Below are positions 21,240 to 31,168 of a stretch of DNA of 64,000 nt, one piece after another (positions within the stretch are counted from its first letter, which is position 1; the number at the start of each line of letters is the position of its first letter). The translations under genes were made by a program, and so were the position numbers. Where the stretch lies: positions 58,467,643 through 58,531,642 of the forward strand of contig OZ024827.1 of the NCBI GenBank assembly GCA_964016985.1. The letters are read 5' to 3'. The notes below the pieces were generated by a model. It searched no databases. It was not told the DNA's origin and worked only from the letters and a program-made list of their open reading frames with translations. The stretch comes from Anodontia alba. Its lineage: Eukaryota > Mollusca > Bivalvia > Lucinida > Lucinidae.

Positions 21240-22127
21240 CTATTGATTCCAACAAAATTTGTCTTTATGTCCAAAGAATTTGCACAAAAAGCATTGAACT
21301 TGATTTTTATGGAAGCACTGGTGTGTCTTGTGATTAGTAAGGCCACATTTGAAGCACTGCTCATTGTTATTGTCACTGGGATGTTGATTATATCTGTGTT
21401 GTTTCTTCCCTTGTGATTTTTTGTTAAACTGTGAAGAAAATCCACTAAGGGCACAACTTTTAAAATTGTCAACTATGTCAATATGTGTATTTATGGCACC
21501 AAGTAATCCCCTTGTACCTGATGCAGAAAGATGTATGTTGTCCCTTGGCTTGTAAAAGTAATTTTTTAACTGGTTATGCTTATTATAAAATGCCTTGTGG
21601 ACATCAATGAAAGTTCCCTGATGATATTCACATTGTCTTTTTATCATATCGTTGACTTCTTTTACTGATGTATCCCCACGAGGACACAAACTACAGAGAT
21701 AAATGTTACTCTCAGCACTTTTTTCCCTAATATGGTTCAACAACTGTTCATACTTTTCTTCAACAAATTCAAAATCTGTGTCTGATATTATGTTGGCAGA
21801 ATCATTCCCAGCCACATAAATGATAATGTTTTCAAAACACTTCGAATCAAATATTTGAATTTTATCCATAAGAATGTCTACAGTTGCACCAGAAATGGGA
21901 TGACATTCAACATTTTTGTTTAAACTCCCAGAGAGAATAGAGTCCCCAATTAAGAGAGTTTTTGAAGCTGTTGTTTTACGATTGATGACAGTTTTGATAG
22001 GTTTGTCAGTAGACTTATTTACACGCTTAGACTGGTTATTTTGAGAGTTCTTTGATCCACTCCTGTTTGTGTTGGTTTCGGCCTTTGTTGTTATCGCTAG
22101 AATAGGACACTCAAAATTTGAAAACAT
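21240..22127 (-). CDS. LINE-B ORF1: SGNH hydrolase with two CCHC zinc knuckles
   Basis: An intact 295-residue frame. N terminus: Lys/Asn/Ser-rich basic segment. Then an SGNH/GDSL-like hydrolase domain with the full set of blocks: LLIGDSILSG (nucleophile Ser), YVAGNDSAN (Asn), and DNIHLSASGTRG (Asp-x-x-His). It ends with two zinc knuckles, CFKCGLTNHKTHQC and CFLCKFFGHKDKFC, which bind RNA or single-stranded DNA in retroelement proteins. Esterase-type ORF1 proteins occur in CR1-related LINEs. Because all catalytic blocks are kept here, unlike in LINE-A, the domain may be enzymatically competent (inference). No frameshift or stop within it. Confidence 0.92.
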   Translation of the reverse strand: MFSNFECPILAITTKAETNTNRSGSKNSQNNQSKRVNKSTDKPIKTVINRKTTASKTLLIGDSILSGSLNKNVECHPISGATVDILMDKIQIFDSKCFENIIIYVAGNDSANIISDTDFEFVEEKYEQLLNHIREKSAESNIYLCSLCPRGDTSVKEVNDMIKRQCEYHQGTFIDVHKAFYNKHNQLKNYFYKPRDNIHLSASGTRGLLGAINTHIDIVDNFKSCALSGFSSQFNKKSQGKKQHRYNQHPSDNNNEQCFKCGLTNHKTHQCFHKNQVQCFLCKFFGHKDKFCWNQ

Positions 22128-22130
22128 GTA

Positions 22131-22560
22131 ATATTCAATGTAACATGAAAAAAATCAGCTGTCGGATATTTACATTTTACGATTTTGTCCAATAGAACGG
22201 TAGCGTTCATGCAGACCAATCAAATGGCTAGAAAAATTCGGCCAGAGTTAGTACACAAAAACAATAATGGCGGACGTATCCAGCAACTGTGTAAGGAGCA
22301 AATTTAAACAAAATACCAGTTTATAGTGCAATAAACAATTCTTTTCATCTATCATCGGCGGTGGAAGATAAATGGTAAATTTATTGATTTCGACAGCGAA
22401 GCATTAAACCTAAATGCTGAATTCTTATTGAAAATTTCTTCAAAAATAAATCGAGTTTAGCGAAGAGTGTCCGTCCTTTGATTATTTCATAATCGTAGGG
22501 ACAGGCCCTATAAGTAGAAATTATCCAATGTCAAGCTCCTGTGCTCGCACCTTAGTCAAC
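22131..22560 (+). repeat. Inverted-repeat arm (right), promoter-like
   Basis: Partner of 9190-9600. Carries GACCAATC, AATGGCGGACGTATCCAGC and AAATGGTAAATTT (possible splice donor). Lies immediately beyond the 5' end of LINE-B, so part of it could be LINE 5' UTR, but the copy at 9.2-9.6 kb lies beyond the LINE 3' end. Confidence 0.65.
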
Positions 22561-23133
22561 TCGTATACTCGTATCTATTTTTGGTCAACGTACCCCCCCC
22601 CCCCCCCCCCCAACACACACACACACACACACGTTCAACTCGTACCCGGTTTGGTCAACTGGTACCTAGTTTGATTAACTGGTACCTACTGTCCCTTCGA
22701 CATCTCTTGGAAACACTTTTTTTGCCCGGTGTTTTATTTTAGATGAAAATATTTTGTTTTGATTGACCATATCTTATCAGAAACAATTTGTCTTTTCTGT
22801 TTCTATGTTTTCACTGTGGTATACCGGACAGTAGCTTCAAACGGAACTTGCGACAGTTCGACCGGTAATCGCATACTTGGGGTTTGTATTTCAGGTAGGT
22901 CTCTTCTTCATTTTATTTTTTTTTATTGTTTTTGATTACAGCCAGCCCGTTTGGATGCTAGCAGAAACGAGATTAGATAATAATTGTTCACTCGTAATAG
23001 CAAAGTGCTGGAGAAATGGCCTCAGACTCAGTAGACGATCACGGCGAATATGGCGTTTTCACTTCGACTGAGCGTCAAGAAAATGTATTTTCCAATAATT
23101 ATCTTAGTCAAAAGAAAGACCTGTTTGACCCTT
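22555..23133 (+). repeat. Dispersed repeat family R1, copy 1
   Basis: Begins with degenerate TCAACTCGTAC / TCAACTGGTACC phrases around a poly-C and (AC)n tract (22592-22634). It continues with CGACATCTCTTGG, TGGTATACCGGACAGTAGCTTC, a possible 47-nt intron (CAG|GTAGGT to TTACAG) and an open segment SQPVWMLAETRLD. A reverse-oriented relative lies at 33700-34480. Confidence 0.7.
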
Positions 23134-24300
23134 AAAACGCGAAAACCATTTCCTTCGTTATATACAATCACTATTTAGCCCAGTTTCCTGGAAATATAAT
23201 TTTCGAAGGATAAACAGTAGAACACTGTCTTAGAGATGACTGTCTGCAGTCTTGTCTTAGATGCTTTCTTGACTGTCCGCAAACTTGTGATTATAGGAGA
23301 TATAGGTAGTGAGTATTTTTCAACTGGTTTTAACCCATTTATACCTAGTATCCCATAAAAGGGACAGTGGCAAACAGTGTAGACCCAGATCAGACACTGC
23401 AGAATGTGGCATCTGATCAGGGTCTACACTGTTTGCATTAAATACATTGTTATGAAACATAACTACTTATAAAACTAACAAGACACCTTTTCTGCTGGAA
23501 TTGGATCGGTCCAAAGAGATAAGTTAGAAGAGTCTACAGCACAAGTTTCGCGATGGTTATATCGTTCGCGCTCCACGTAAAAAGTTTTGTTCGTTAACGC
23601 GAAACAAGCGTGGGATGAGCGTGGGTTTTGAGCGAAGCGTGAAGAATGGAACGCGAGGTTACGTAATCTTAGCGCGAAACGTATTACGGGCACGAGCGTG
23701 ACAAGCGTGGAAAGGATTAATGACAGCAGTAAAATATTTCTATCACAGGTGAGCCTGTGAATAAAGATCGATTCACGGTACTTTTGCGGTAGATTTTGAT
23801 CCAGAAATTCTCATTCTGTTGACTGAAAACCACGGCACAATAAATAAAATTGCACATTATCTACATGTATGTGTGGTCTGGCGCAACATGAGCCGGGTCT
23901 TCCTTGTTTTATACCATTTGGCTTATTTGTGATCTCAATGCCTACGCGACAAATTCAAATTGTCCATCGGGAAATTGGGATTCCCCTTCAACTTAATTAA
24001 TTTCACAATCGGGCAATAGAATGTTTTTTTTTTTGTTTTTTTTTTTGTTAGCGGTTTAGATGAGTTATTGCATATGCGACCAGCATGTACAGCCCGACGT
24101 TAAGCGGCGTTCCTTGGTGTAGTTGACGAAAGACCTGTCCGATTTTTATTTATTTATTTTTCCATCATATAGTCCAGTCAGCGTGCAGGTTATATCGTCC
24201 ATTCTCATGCGGATGCTTAAGTTGATCTGAGTCTGCACTAGTCACAAAGGTCTCATTGTACCAAATGAGTTTTCCCAATCGCCGCACTCCATGACCCCAA
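23134..24300. other. Unassigned; one GATC hairpin
   Basis: Apart from the hairpin at 23370-23445 no supported feature. GTAGTTAAGC-type phrases near 24090 (CGACGTTAAGCGGCG) are not enough for a call. Confidence 0.4.
23370..23445. repeat. Hairpin repeat (GTAGACCCAGATCAGAC)
   Basis: CAAACAGTGTAGACCCAGATC is followed by GATCAGGGTCTACACTGTTTG, a near-perfect inverted repeat. Same family at 24550-24870 and 31370-31450. Confidence 0.85.
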
Positions 24301-24700
24301 AAATTAGGTTCATTCCCTTGTTCTCTTAAAATATTTACCAAAGCAATGATACGCCACCTGGCGACGACACACAATTCTGGGACGTTCGTATTTCCAGTAC
24401 AGATAACAAAAATACAAGTGGAGATACCCAGAAGATGCAACAGTCACATTGCCTTGCCCCGCATGAAGAAACCGCGTGCTCGTTTCTCGTGGCGTATACT
24501 GCATATGAAACTGGCATGTATTAAAAGTAGAACCTAAGTATTGGGACAGATAGGCCTAGGCAAACTGTAGACACAGATCAGATGCCGCTGAGAAAAGGGA
24601 AATGGAACTAGTGAGGGGGAACAGGGAACATGGAAATTTGGAAACACTTTTAGGACATAAGACGTGCGACCAGTGAAGACTCAGATCATCTTCCGATGCA
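24300..24700 (+). repeat. Segmental duplicate, copy 1
   Basis: From about 24410 the sequence is colinear with 25130-25490. Shared blocks: ACAGTCAC, CCTTGCCCCGCATGAAGAAACC, AACCTAAGTATTGG, CAGATAGGCCTA, ACATTTTTAGGACA and GCGACCAGTGAA, with indels. A diverged local direct duplication about 730 bp apart. Confidence 0.65.
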
Positions 24701-24886
24701 AGGGCGGTCAAATTTTGCCGGTTGTGGTGACAAACAGGCATGTTAACTTCAGTTCTTGAAGAGATTACAAATCTCTGGTTAAATACATCACCATTTCAGT
24801 GAAGGTTTAAATGCGTTCTGTGGCGTCTGATCTGGGTCTACACTGTTTGCTCAGGCATGTCTGTCCGAATACGTAGAGTAAGTACG
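24540..24886. mobile_element. Hairpin MITE with long inverted ends
   Basis: The left end, TTGGGACAGATAGGCCTAGG then CAAACTGTAGACACAGATCAGA, is mirrored at the right by TCTGATCTGGGTCTACACTG then CTCAGGCATGTCTGTCCGAAT. A half copy lies near 25330-25375 and a short full copy at 31365-31470. No coding capacity. Confidence 0.65.
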
Positions 24887-25960
24887 GAAATTCGATCAAA
24901 TCGAACCCCTTCAGAAATCGTCCTGGATCCGCCCCAGATTCATAAAAAAAAAAAAAAATGCTGTGTTCGACTCGTAAAGTTCATTATCAAGGCATATGCA
25001 ATTAGCTCCCTTTAAACAGTAAAACCTAGAGTGAGGGCCTTATCCCGCATTTACCAGGGTATAAATAAATATTGGCACTGTTATTCTTTTACATCATCTA
25101 TATATTGAGAACATTAGGATTATTAAAATACCCAGAAAATACAACAGTCACAAAGCAACATTCTTTCCCTTGCCCCGCATGAAGAAACCACGTGCTCGCA
25201 GCGCTGAGCGCAGTATGAAATCGTGGCGGGAAACCGCTTTGGGAGAAAAACAAACTTAATTTATAGAGCCTTTTCTCGTCAGAAATGCATACAAAACTGG
25301 CACATATTAAAAATATAAAGAACCTAAGTATTGGAACAGATAGACCTATGCAAACAGTGCAGACCCAGATTAGACGCAGCAGATAACAAGGGAATGAAAC
25401 TAATTTGGGGGAACAGGAATCATGACCATTTGGAAAACATTTTTAGGACAATGAGACCTGTGCGACCAGTGAATACTAAGATCAACCTGCGAATCAGTCT
25501 TCGCAGTTTGTATGAGCTTATTTGGCCTCTGGGCTTTTCAAGATCATCCTCCGAGTGTATGCTTCTCTTAATTAAAGCCAGTATTGGTGTCTTCAGAAGG
25601 TGTCTTTCACAGGTATTCTTGTATTTTTCACGGGTCTTCCGGTATTTCGGTGGTTTCGGTAAGTCATGTGACCGTTGCCTTGTTCCCTAAATATGACTGG
25701 GTGTTCCATTGTCCCACAGAAAACCCCGTGTAGCCCCACTCACTGTTCGAGCACGTAACATGGGCCTCAATAAAGCTCCATATGCAAAATTACCGGATTC
25801 TGTGGCTCAGTCTGGTCCGGCCACACAAGTGTCCGGCATGGTCATTTTTACTTAATGTGCCATAGAAAACAAAACCAGCACACAAAATCACAAAGAGAAT
25901 CAAAGATCTGCCCCCAATCGACGGATTACGTATTTGTGTTTGGTATTCCTGTAATTACCT
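24887..25960. other. Second segmental duplicate (25130-25490) and unassigned sequence
   Basis: Holds the partner of the duplicate at 24410-24700. The rest shows no gene; an A-run occurs at 24944-24957. Confidence 0.45.
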
Positions 25961-25964
25961 TTTC

Positions 25965-26186
25965 TCGTTGTCTTGGAAAACAAAAAGTCTTCACAAGTAG
26001 CCGTTACATCGGGAGTGCCTCAGGGCTCAGTGCTGGGACCAATACTATTTCTAGTATTCATAAACGATGTTCCAGATGGCATCAGATCAAAGGTACATGT
26101 ACGGTTATTTGCAGATGACACTGCAGTCTACCTTGCAGTCTCTAACCTGGAAGATGCCAAACAGCTCCAAGAAGACCTTGACAGGT
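25965..26186 (+). pseudogene. LINE-C RT fragment, 5' part
   Basis: Plus-strand frame with the RT motifs TSGVPQGSVLGPILFLVFIN and VRLFADDTAVYLAV, the latter containing the catalytic Asp-Asp pair, ending LQEDLDR. The upstream RT and endonuclease are missing, so the copy is truncated near 25965. It is cut at 26186 by an element carrying a CAGGT target duplication and resumes at 28975. Confidence 0.88.
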
Positions 26187-26814
26187 CAGGGATCAGGCTA
26201 CAGGGCGACTGGGGCGAAATAGTCGCCCTTGAGGGCTCTAAGTCGCCCTGGGAAGCCCTGAGGGTGACAAAAACTTCGCCCTTGATTTTTGCAACTTTTG
26301 AAAAAGCTAATACTTGTGCAAAACGAACTTTTTGTTAGGAGAAATCCAGTAAAAGTTGAACAAACATGCAAAGGTAAAATTCTTTTGAAAAAAAGTTGTT
26401 AGAAGTATCAGAAATGCCACAGAATACAGTCTAATGTGGTTAAACAAGTTTTGGAGGAAAACTGTTTGCCTGCTAAGTGACCAAAACATCGTTTTCGTCA
26501 ATGACATTAGTTTTCGTGGGTGTCCGTTTTTTCATAAATGAACCATTTACGTGCTGAGAATTGGTCAGAAACAGCATTAAAAATGCTAAAAACTAAATTT
26601 AAAAGTTGACAGACATTTTAGCTAACAAATTTCTTTTTATCATTATGTTTATAGCTTATCAGATCTTGATGTTTTGACAGAGAAGATCAATTTCCAAAAA
26701 GATATGGGTGCAGATATGATGCATTTGCCTTACTCACGTCTGTGTTTCTGTGTATCATTTAATTGGTTTAGACGTAAGAATTAACAGATCTACAATAAAA
26801 ATTGTTTCCTTTTT

Positions 26815-28800
26815 AGCCCACCTGAGCCGAAGGCTCAAGGTGAGGTATTGTGATCACTCACCGTCCGCCGTCGTCGTCGTCGTCCGTCCGTCCACAATCT
26901 TTAAACAACATCTCCTCCTAAACCACTGATTGGAATTTGACCAAACTTCACAGGAATGATCCTTGGTTGGTCCTCTTTCAAAGTTGTTCAAATGGTTCCG
27001 GTCCATTGCATATCTAGGTCTCAGGAGCTAAAAATAGATTTTTTAACTAAAAAAATCTTCTTGTCAGAAACCACTGGACCGATTTCCATATAATTTTGCA
27101 GAAATGTTCCTTTGGTGACCCTCTACCAAGATTGTTCAAGCCATTTGGATTCGTCAAAAAACATGACCGCTAAGGGGCGGGGCTTATTTTCCCTATATAA
27201 TATACAGTTGACTCTCGTTATCTCGACCTCGCTTATCTCGAATAACCGCTTATCTCGAAGTGAAAATCTGGTCCCTGCCTATACATGAAAACCTAACAAC
27301 AGATGGAAAATATTGTAGAAAAGAGGAGAAATTGCTCCTAAGGAGCAATTTCTCCTCTTTTCCACAATATTTTCAATATATCTCTAACTTCAAAAGTCCA
27401 ATTACCTATCAGTTTGTTAAATGTGGTTAATCAAATTATTTTTTCCTCAATTCTGCAAACCTGATATGTCGAACTACGGATATCTCGAAGTATTTCAGAG
27501 AGTCCCTTGGAATTCGAGATAACGAGAGTCGACTGTATATAGAAAACTTTAAAAATCTTCTTGTCAGAAACCACTGGACCGATTTCAATATAATTTTGCA
27601 GAAATTTTTCCTTTGGTGATCCTCTACCAAGATTGTTCAAGCCATTTGGATTTGTCAAAAAACATGGCCGCCAGGGGGCGGGGCTCATTTTCCCTATATA
27701 TCTATATAGAAAACTTAAAAAATCTTCTTGTCAGAAACCACTGGACCAATTGCTATATAATTTTGCAGAAATATTCCTTTGGTGATTCTGTACCAAGATT
27801 GTTCAAGCCATTTGGATTTGTCAAAAAAAATGGCCGCCAGGGGGTGGGGCTTATTTTCCCTATATATCTTTATAGAAAACTTGAAAAATCTTCTTGTCAG
27901 AAACCACTGGACCAATTTCATTATAACTTGATAAAAATGTTTCCATGGTGAACCTGTATCAAGATTGTTCAAGTAATCGTGATTCGTCAAAAAACATGGC
28001 CGCTAGGGGGCGGGGCTTATTTTCCCTATATATCTATATAAAAAAACTTTAAAAAACCTTCTTTTAAGAAACCGTTGGACCGAGTTCAATGTAACTTGGC
28101 AGGAATGTTGCTTTGGTGACCCTGTACCAAGATTGTTCAAGCCTTCATGATACGTCAAAAAAACATGGCCCCCCAGGGGGCGGGGCTTATTATCCATATA
28201 TATCTGTATAGAAAACTTTAAAATTCTTCTTGTCAAATACCTCCTGACTGATTTCAATAATGCTTTAGTAACCCTCTACCAAGAATGTTCAAGCAATCCT
28301 GATTTGTCAAAAAACATGGCTGCTAGGGGGTGGGGCTTATTTTCCCTATAGATCTAAATAGAAAACTTTAAAAATCTTCTTGTCAGAAACCACTGAACTG
28401 ATTTCAATTTAACTTGGCAGGAATGTTCCTTTGGTTACCCTCTACCAAGTTTGTTCAAGCTGTCATGATTCGTCAAAAAAAAAAAAAAAAAAAAATGGCC
28501 GTTAGGGGGTAGGGCTTTATAGTGATATAAAACACTTTAAAAATCTTTTTGTCAGAAACCACTGGACCAGTTTCAAAATAACTTGGCAGAAATGTTCCTT
28601 TGGTGACCTTCTTTCAAGATTAAGTCAAGTCATGATGTGTTAAAAAGAAAAAAACATGGCTTGGTGTATTGGGGGGAGGGGGGCAGGGCTATAAAAGTTA
28701 TACATAAATCTTAGAGCAGTGAACTTGGCTGAATCTTCAACAGTAAGTATGCAAATCTGTTTGCTCAGGTGAGCGATATAGGACCATCATGGTCCTCTTG
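26815..28800 (+). mobile_element. Tandem-array element H1 (pearl/CvA/HINE-like)
   Basis: 5' end AGCCCACCTGAGCC with a hairpin (GAGCCGAAGGCTC), then a GTCC/GTCG microsatellite (26865-26892), then about nine units of ~167 bp. It ends GCTCAGGTGAGC, a hairpin AGGACCATCATGGTCCT and CTTG in a T-rich site. A 5' terminal repeat whose partner is subterminal before a 3' hairpin, plus GTCY head and internal tandem repeats, is the layout described for pearl, CvA and HINE/DINE elements, thought to be moved by Helitron-related machinery (inference). Units start CTTCTTGTCAGAAACCAC at 27057, 27557, 27724, 27890, 28058, 28226, 28376 and 28546. Confidence 0.78.
27205..27535. mobile_element. pogo/Tigger-type MITE in H1
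   Basis: 331 bp with ends CAGTTGACTCTCGTTATCTC and, reversed, CAGTCGACTCTCGTTATCTC, flanked by TA. The TIR sequence and TA target are typical of pogo/Tigger-type elements. At its centre (27307-27373) is an inverted repeat with 33-base arms and one mismatch around GCTCCTAAGGAGC. Confidence 0.9.
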
Positions 28801-28974
28801 TTTGTTAATTCCCAAGACAATGCGGTAAAGCGAGTCGAGAGTCCTTGTCATGCTTTCAGTAAGGTGACAGGTTAATAGAGTCTTGAATTCTCCTTCATCC
28901 TATAAAACTTCTCCCTGTTTTGTCTGGAGGGAGAAGTCACTTCTCCCTAAATTTCTGAGCCAGCTTGACCCCTG

Positions 28975-29925
28975 CAGGTTAGGTGATTGGTCCTTAAAAT
29001 GGGATATGGAATTTAATCCCAGTAAGTGTACAGTTATACATGTTACACGCTCCAAGTCTCCTGTCCCCTCCCAGTATATCCTGTATGACCATGTATTGGA
29101 GTCAGTAAGTAGCTCCAAGTACCTGGGAGTAACAATCAGTGATCATCTAACCTGGAATGACCATGTATAAAATACTGTCACTTCTGCTAGTAAGACCCTA
29201 GGTTTCATCAAAAGAAACATCCGCACCAAAGACCCGCGCATCAGAGAGGTAGCATATAAAACCCTAGTGCGACCCGTCCTTGAATACTCTTCTCCCGTCT
29301 GGAGCCCCCACACCCAAACACTACTCACAAGGTTGAAATGGTTCAGAGGCGGGCTGCTCGTTGGACACTTAGTCGCTATTCAACCTATGACAGTGTTACT
29401 AGCATGCTCAGAGAGCTTGGATGGAGGTCTCTTGAGGACACGCGTACAGATGCACGGTTATGTCTGTTTTACAAAATAGTGTATGGGCTTGTAGCAGTAC
29501 CAATGCCACCATATGTTGTGCACCCCCGAGTTTTTACACGACATTCAAAGTCACACCCACTGGCATTTATACAAATCCACACATCTGCCGACTATTACAA
29601 GTACTCATTTTTCCCCCTCGCCATTGTTCAATGGAATAGGCTGCCTCCGAGCATCGCATTGCTGCCAGACCTTGAATCCTTCGGACTGGCAGTCAACAGT
29701 CTGACCTGCTCCATGCCTTAGACCGGAAGCATTGTTTTTAACCATTTATCTTTGCACTTTGTCTTTTAACATTTTAACCTATCATCTTTATTTCATCCTC
29801 ACTATATTTCATCTCTTTATCTTATTTTTAACTTTCACTGCACTGACGCACAGTCTGAAGCACACCGGACACCTGCACATAATCCCCGCGAGGGGGTGAT
29901 GCAGTATCAGTAGATAGACAGATAG
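28975..29925 (+). pseudogene. LINE-C RT fragment, 3' part and 3' UTR
   Basis: Continues LINE-C: LGDWSLKWDMEFNPSKC, SSKYLGVTISDHLTWNDHV, then an in-frame TAA at 29168-29170. Past it come KTLGFIKRNIRTKD and VRPVLEYSSPVWSPH. Near 29330 the frame slips, and MVQRRAARWTLSRYSTYDSV, GWRSLEDTRTDARL and YYKYSFFPLAIVQWNRLPPS lead to the stop at 29719-29721. The 3' UTR ends about 29925 with GTGATGCAGTATC and TAGATAGACAGATAGAC. The C-terminal block is characteristic of LINEs common in molluscs and lancelets. Inactive: one nonsense codon, one frameshift, truncated 5' end. Confidence 0.88.
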
Positions 29926-30543
29926 ACTATTGTGACAAATAGGTAAGTGTATACTTTTAAATTAATAGAATAAATGAAATATCCTCTTTACTTAAAAAGT
30001 AACTTTATAATATATCTTATATCCTATATAAGATATCTTATATGTCAAACTAGATATCTTATATGGTATTTATCTTATACATTACACTATATTAATTACA
30101 TTATTTTCTATATCAGATGTCATATATCAAATATAAGATATCTTATTTACTGAAGAAAACATCTTTTAAAATGTTATATTAGATATCTCATACGTTTTAG
30201 CAATTTAGATATCTTAAAGGTTATATCACATATATCTTATATAAATTTGAGGGAAAATAAAACCAACAACAAACAATTATCCCCTCAAGGCGAAAATTTC
30301 GCAGAAATGGTCCACTCACAAATATCACAACATCTCCAAAGCGGTCATACTCAGAAGAGAATGTATAAAACATTCAAATCCTTAAATTAAAAAGTTGAAA
30401 TTTATAAAATGGCATTAAAATCATCATCTAAAACACGGCTGTTCTTTGCAATCCTGTCTAAACAAAATTGAGATTCATTTGTTTCATGCATTCATGACAT
30501 AATGTAAACTTATCATTCACTTTCAAAGGAGATTTTATTGTTA
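29926..30543. repeat. AT-rich tract with ATATCTTAT array
   Basis: Between about 29998 and 30245 AGATATCTTAT, ATATCTTATAT or the reverse complement ATAAGATAT occurs around ten times at irregular spacing. The remainder is unassigned. Confidence 0.7.
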
Positions 30544-31166
30544 CGAGAGTCCTGCAAAAAGTTTTGTCACTGGGTTCAGATTACTTCAGTGCTACGTTTT
30601 ATCAAACATATTTTTATTACAAACCTTCAAAGTATTCCCCCTTTACTGAAACACATTTTTGTAACCTTTTTACCCAGTCATGAAAAGCAGATAAATAGTC
30701 TTCTTTTGGTATCTGTTGGAGACACTGATAAATAGCGCTGCCAAGAGAACTTCTAGACGTATACTTATTTCCAGAAAGCATTTTCTTAAGCCTTGGAAAT
30801 AAAAAGGAGTCACAGGGACTCAGGTCAGGTGAATAAGGTGGATGGTTTAAAACTTTCACCTTTTCAGAAGCGAAAAAAGACTTAACAACCTCACACTTAT
30901 GAGAGGAGGCGTTGTCATGTAAAAGGTGGACTTCTGACCATCCTTTGCTTGGTCATTTCTTATTGTAACAAGTAAATTGGTCAGTGTATATGACTGCATC
31001 TATTTCAATTTGAAATAACTCGGTCAGTTGGAAAGCAATTTGTACGAAATAAACGGGTATCGTTAGCTATTCAACACACCATTCAAGTGCAGTGAAGCAT
31101 TTTAAAATATACCTGGGATAAAACTAAAGAAACCTATTAGTGACAGAACTTTTTGCACGACCCTCG
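30544..31166 (-). mobile_element. Deleted mariner element
   Basis: Ends CGAGAGTCCTGCAAAAAGTT and, reversed, CGAGGGTCGTGCAAAAAGTT, flanked by TA at 30542-30543 and 31167-31168. At 623 bp it is half the usual ~1.3 kb; the N-terminal half of the transposase is gone. Confidence 0.93.
30617..30935 (-). pseudogene. mariner transposase, C-terminal fragment
   Basis: Reads VHLLHDNASSHKCEVV (second catalytic Asp), then LNHPPYSPDLSPCDSFLFPR, where CD gives the third Asp, then W-V-x-R and YFEG at the end. These are signature mariner motifs. The helix-turn-helix DNA-binding half and the first Asp are deleted. Confidence 0.93.
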
Positions 31167-31168
31167 TA

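Larger units (their letters stand above)
9655..22130 (-). mobile_element. LINE-B, near full length, split by two insertions
   Basis: On the minus strand this reads ORF1 (22127-21240), ORF2 (from 21164) and a 3' UTR ending in AATAAAGACC followed by (ATT)n at about 9655-9680. Simple 3' tails of this kind are typical of CR1/L2-type LINEs. Removing DIRS-A (14432-20881) and the hAT-like element (12378-13801) leaves about 4.6 kb. The coding sequence joins cleanly at both breakpoints, so this is one copy hit later by two elements, not fragments of several. Confidence 0.88.
26187..28974. mobile_element. hAT-like element in LINE-C, itself invaded
   Basis: Ends CAGGGATCA on the left and TGACCCCTG on the right, flanked by CAGGT at 26182-26186 and 28975-28979. 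The same ends and 5-bp duplication occur in the short element at 48959-49154, which shares GGGAGAAG motifs with this element's right part (28905-28945). The left interior has a GGGCGAC/GTCGCCC inverted pair. About 2 kb of it is the array element at 26815-28800. No transposase frame. Confidence 0.72.
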
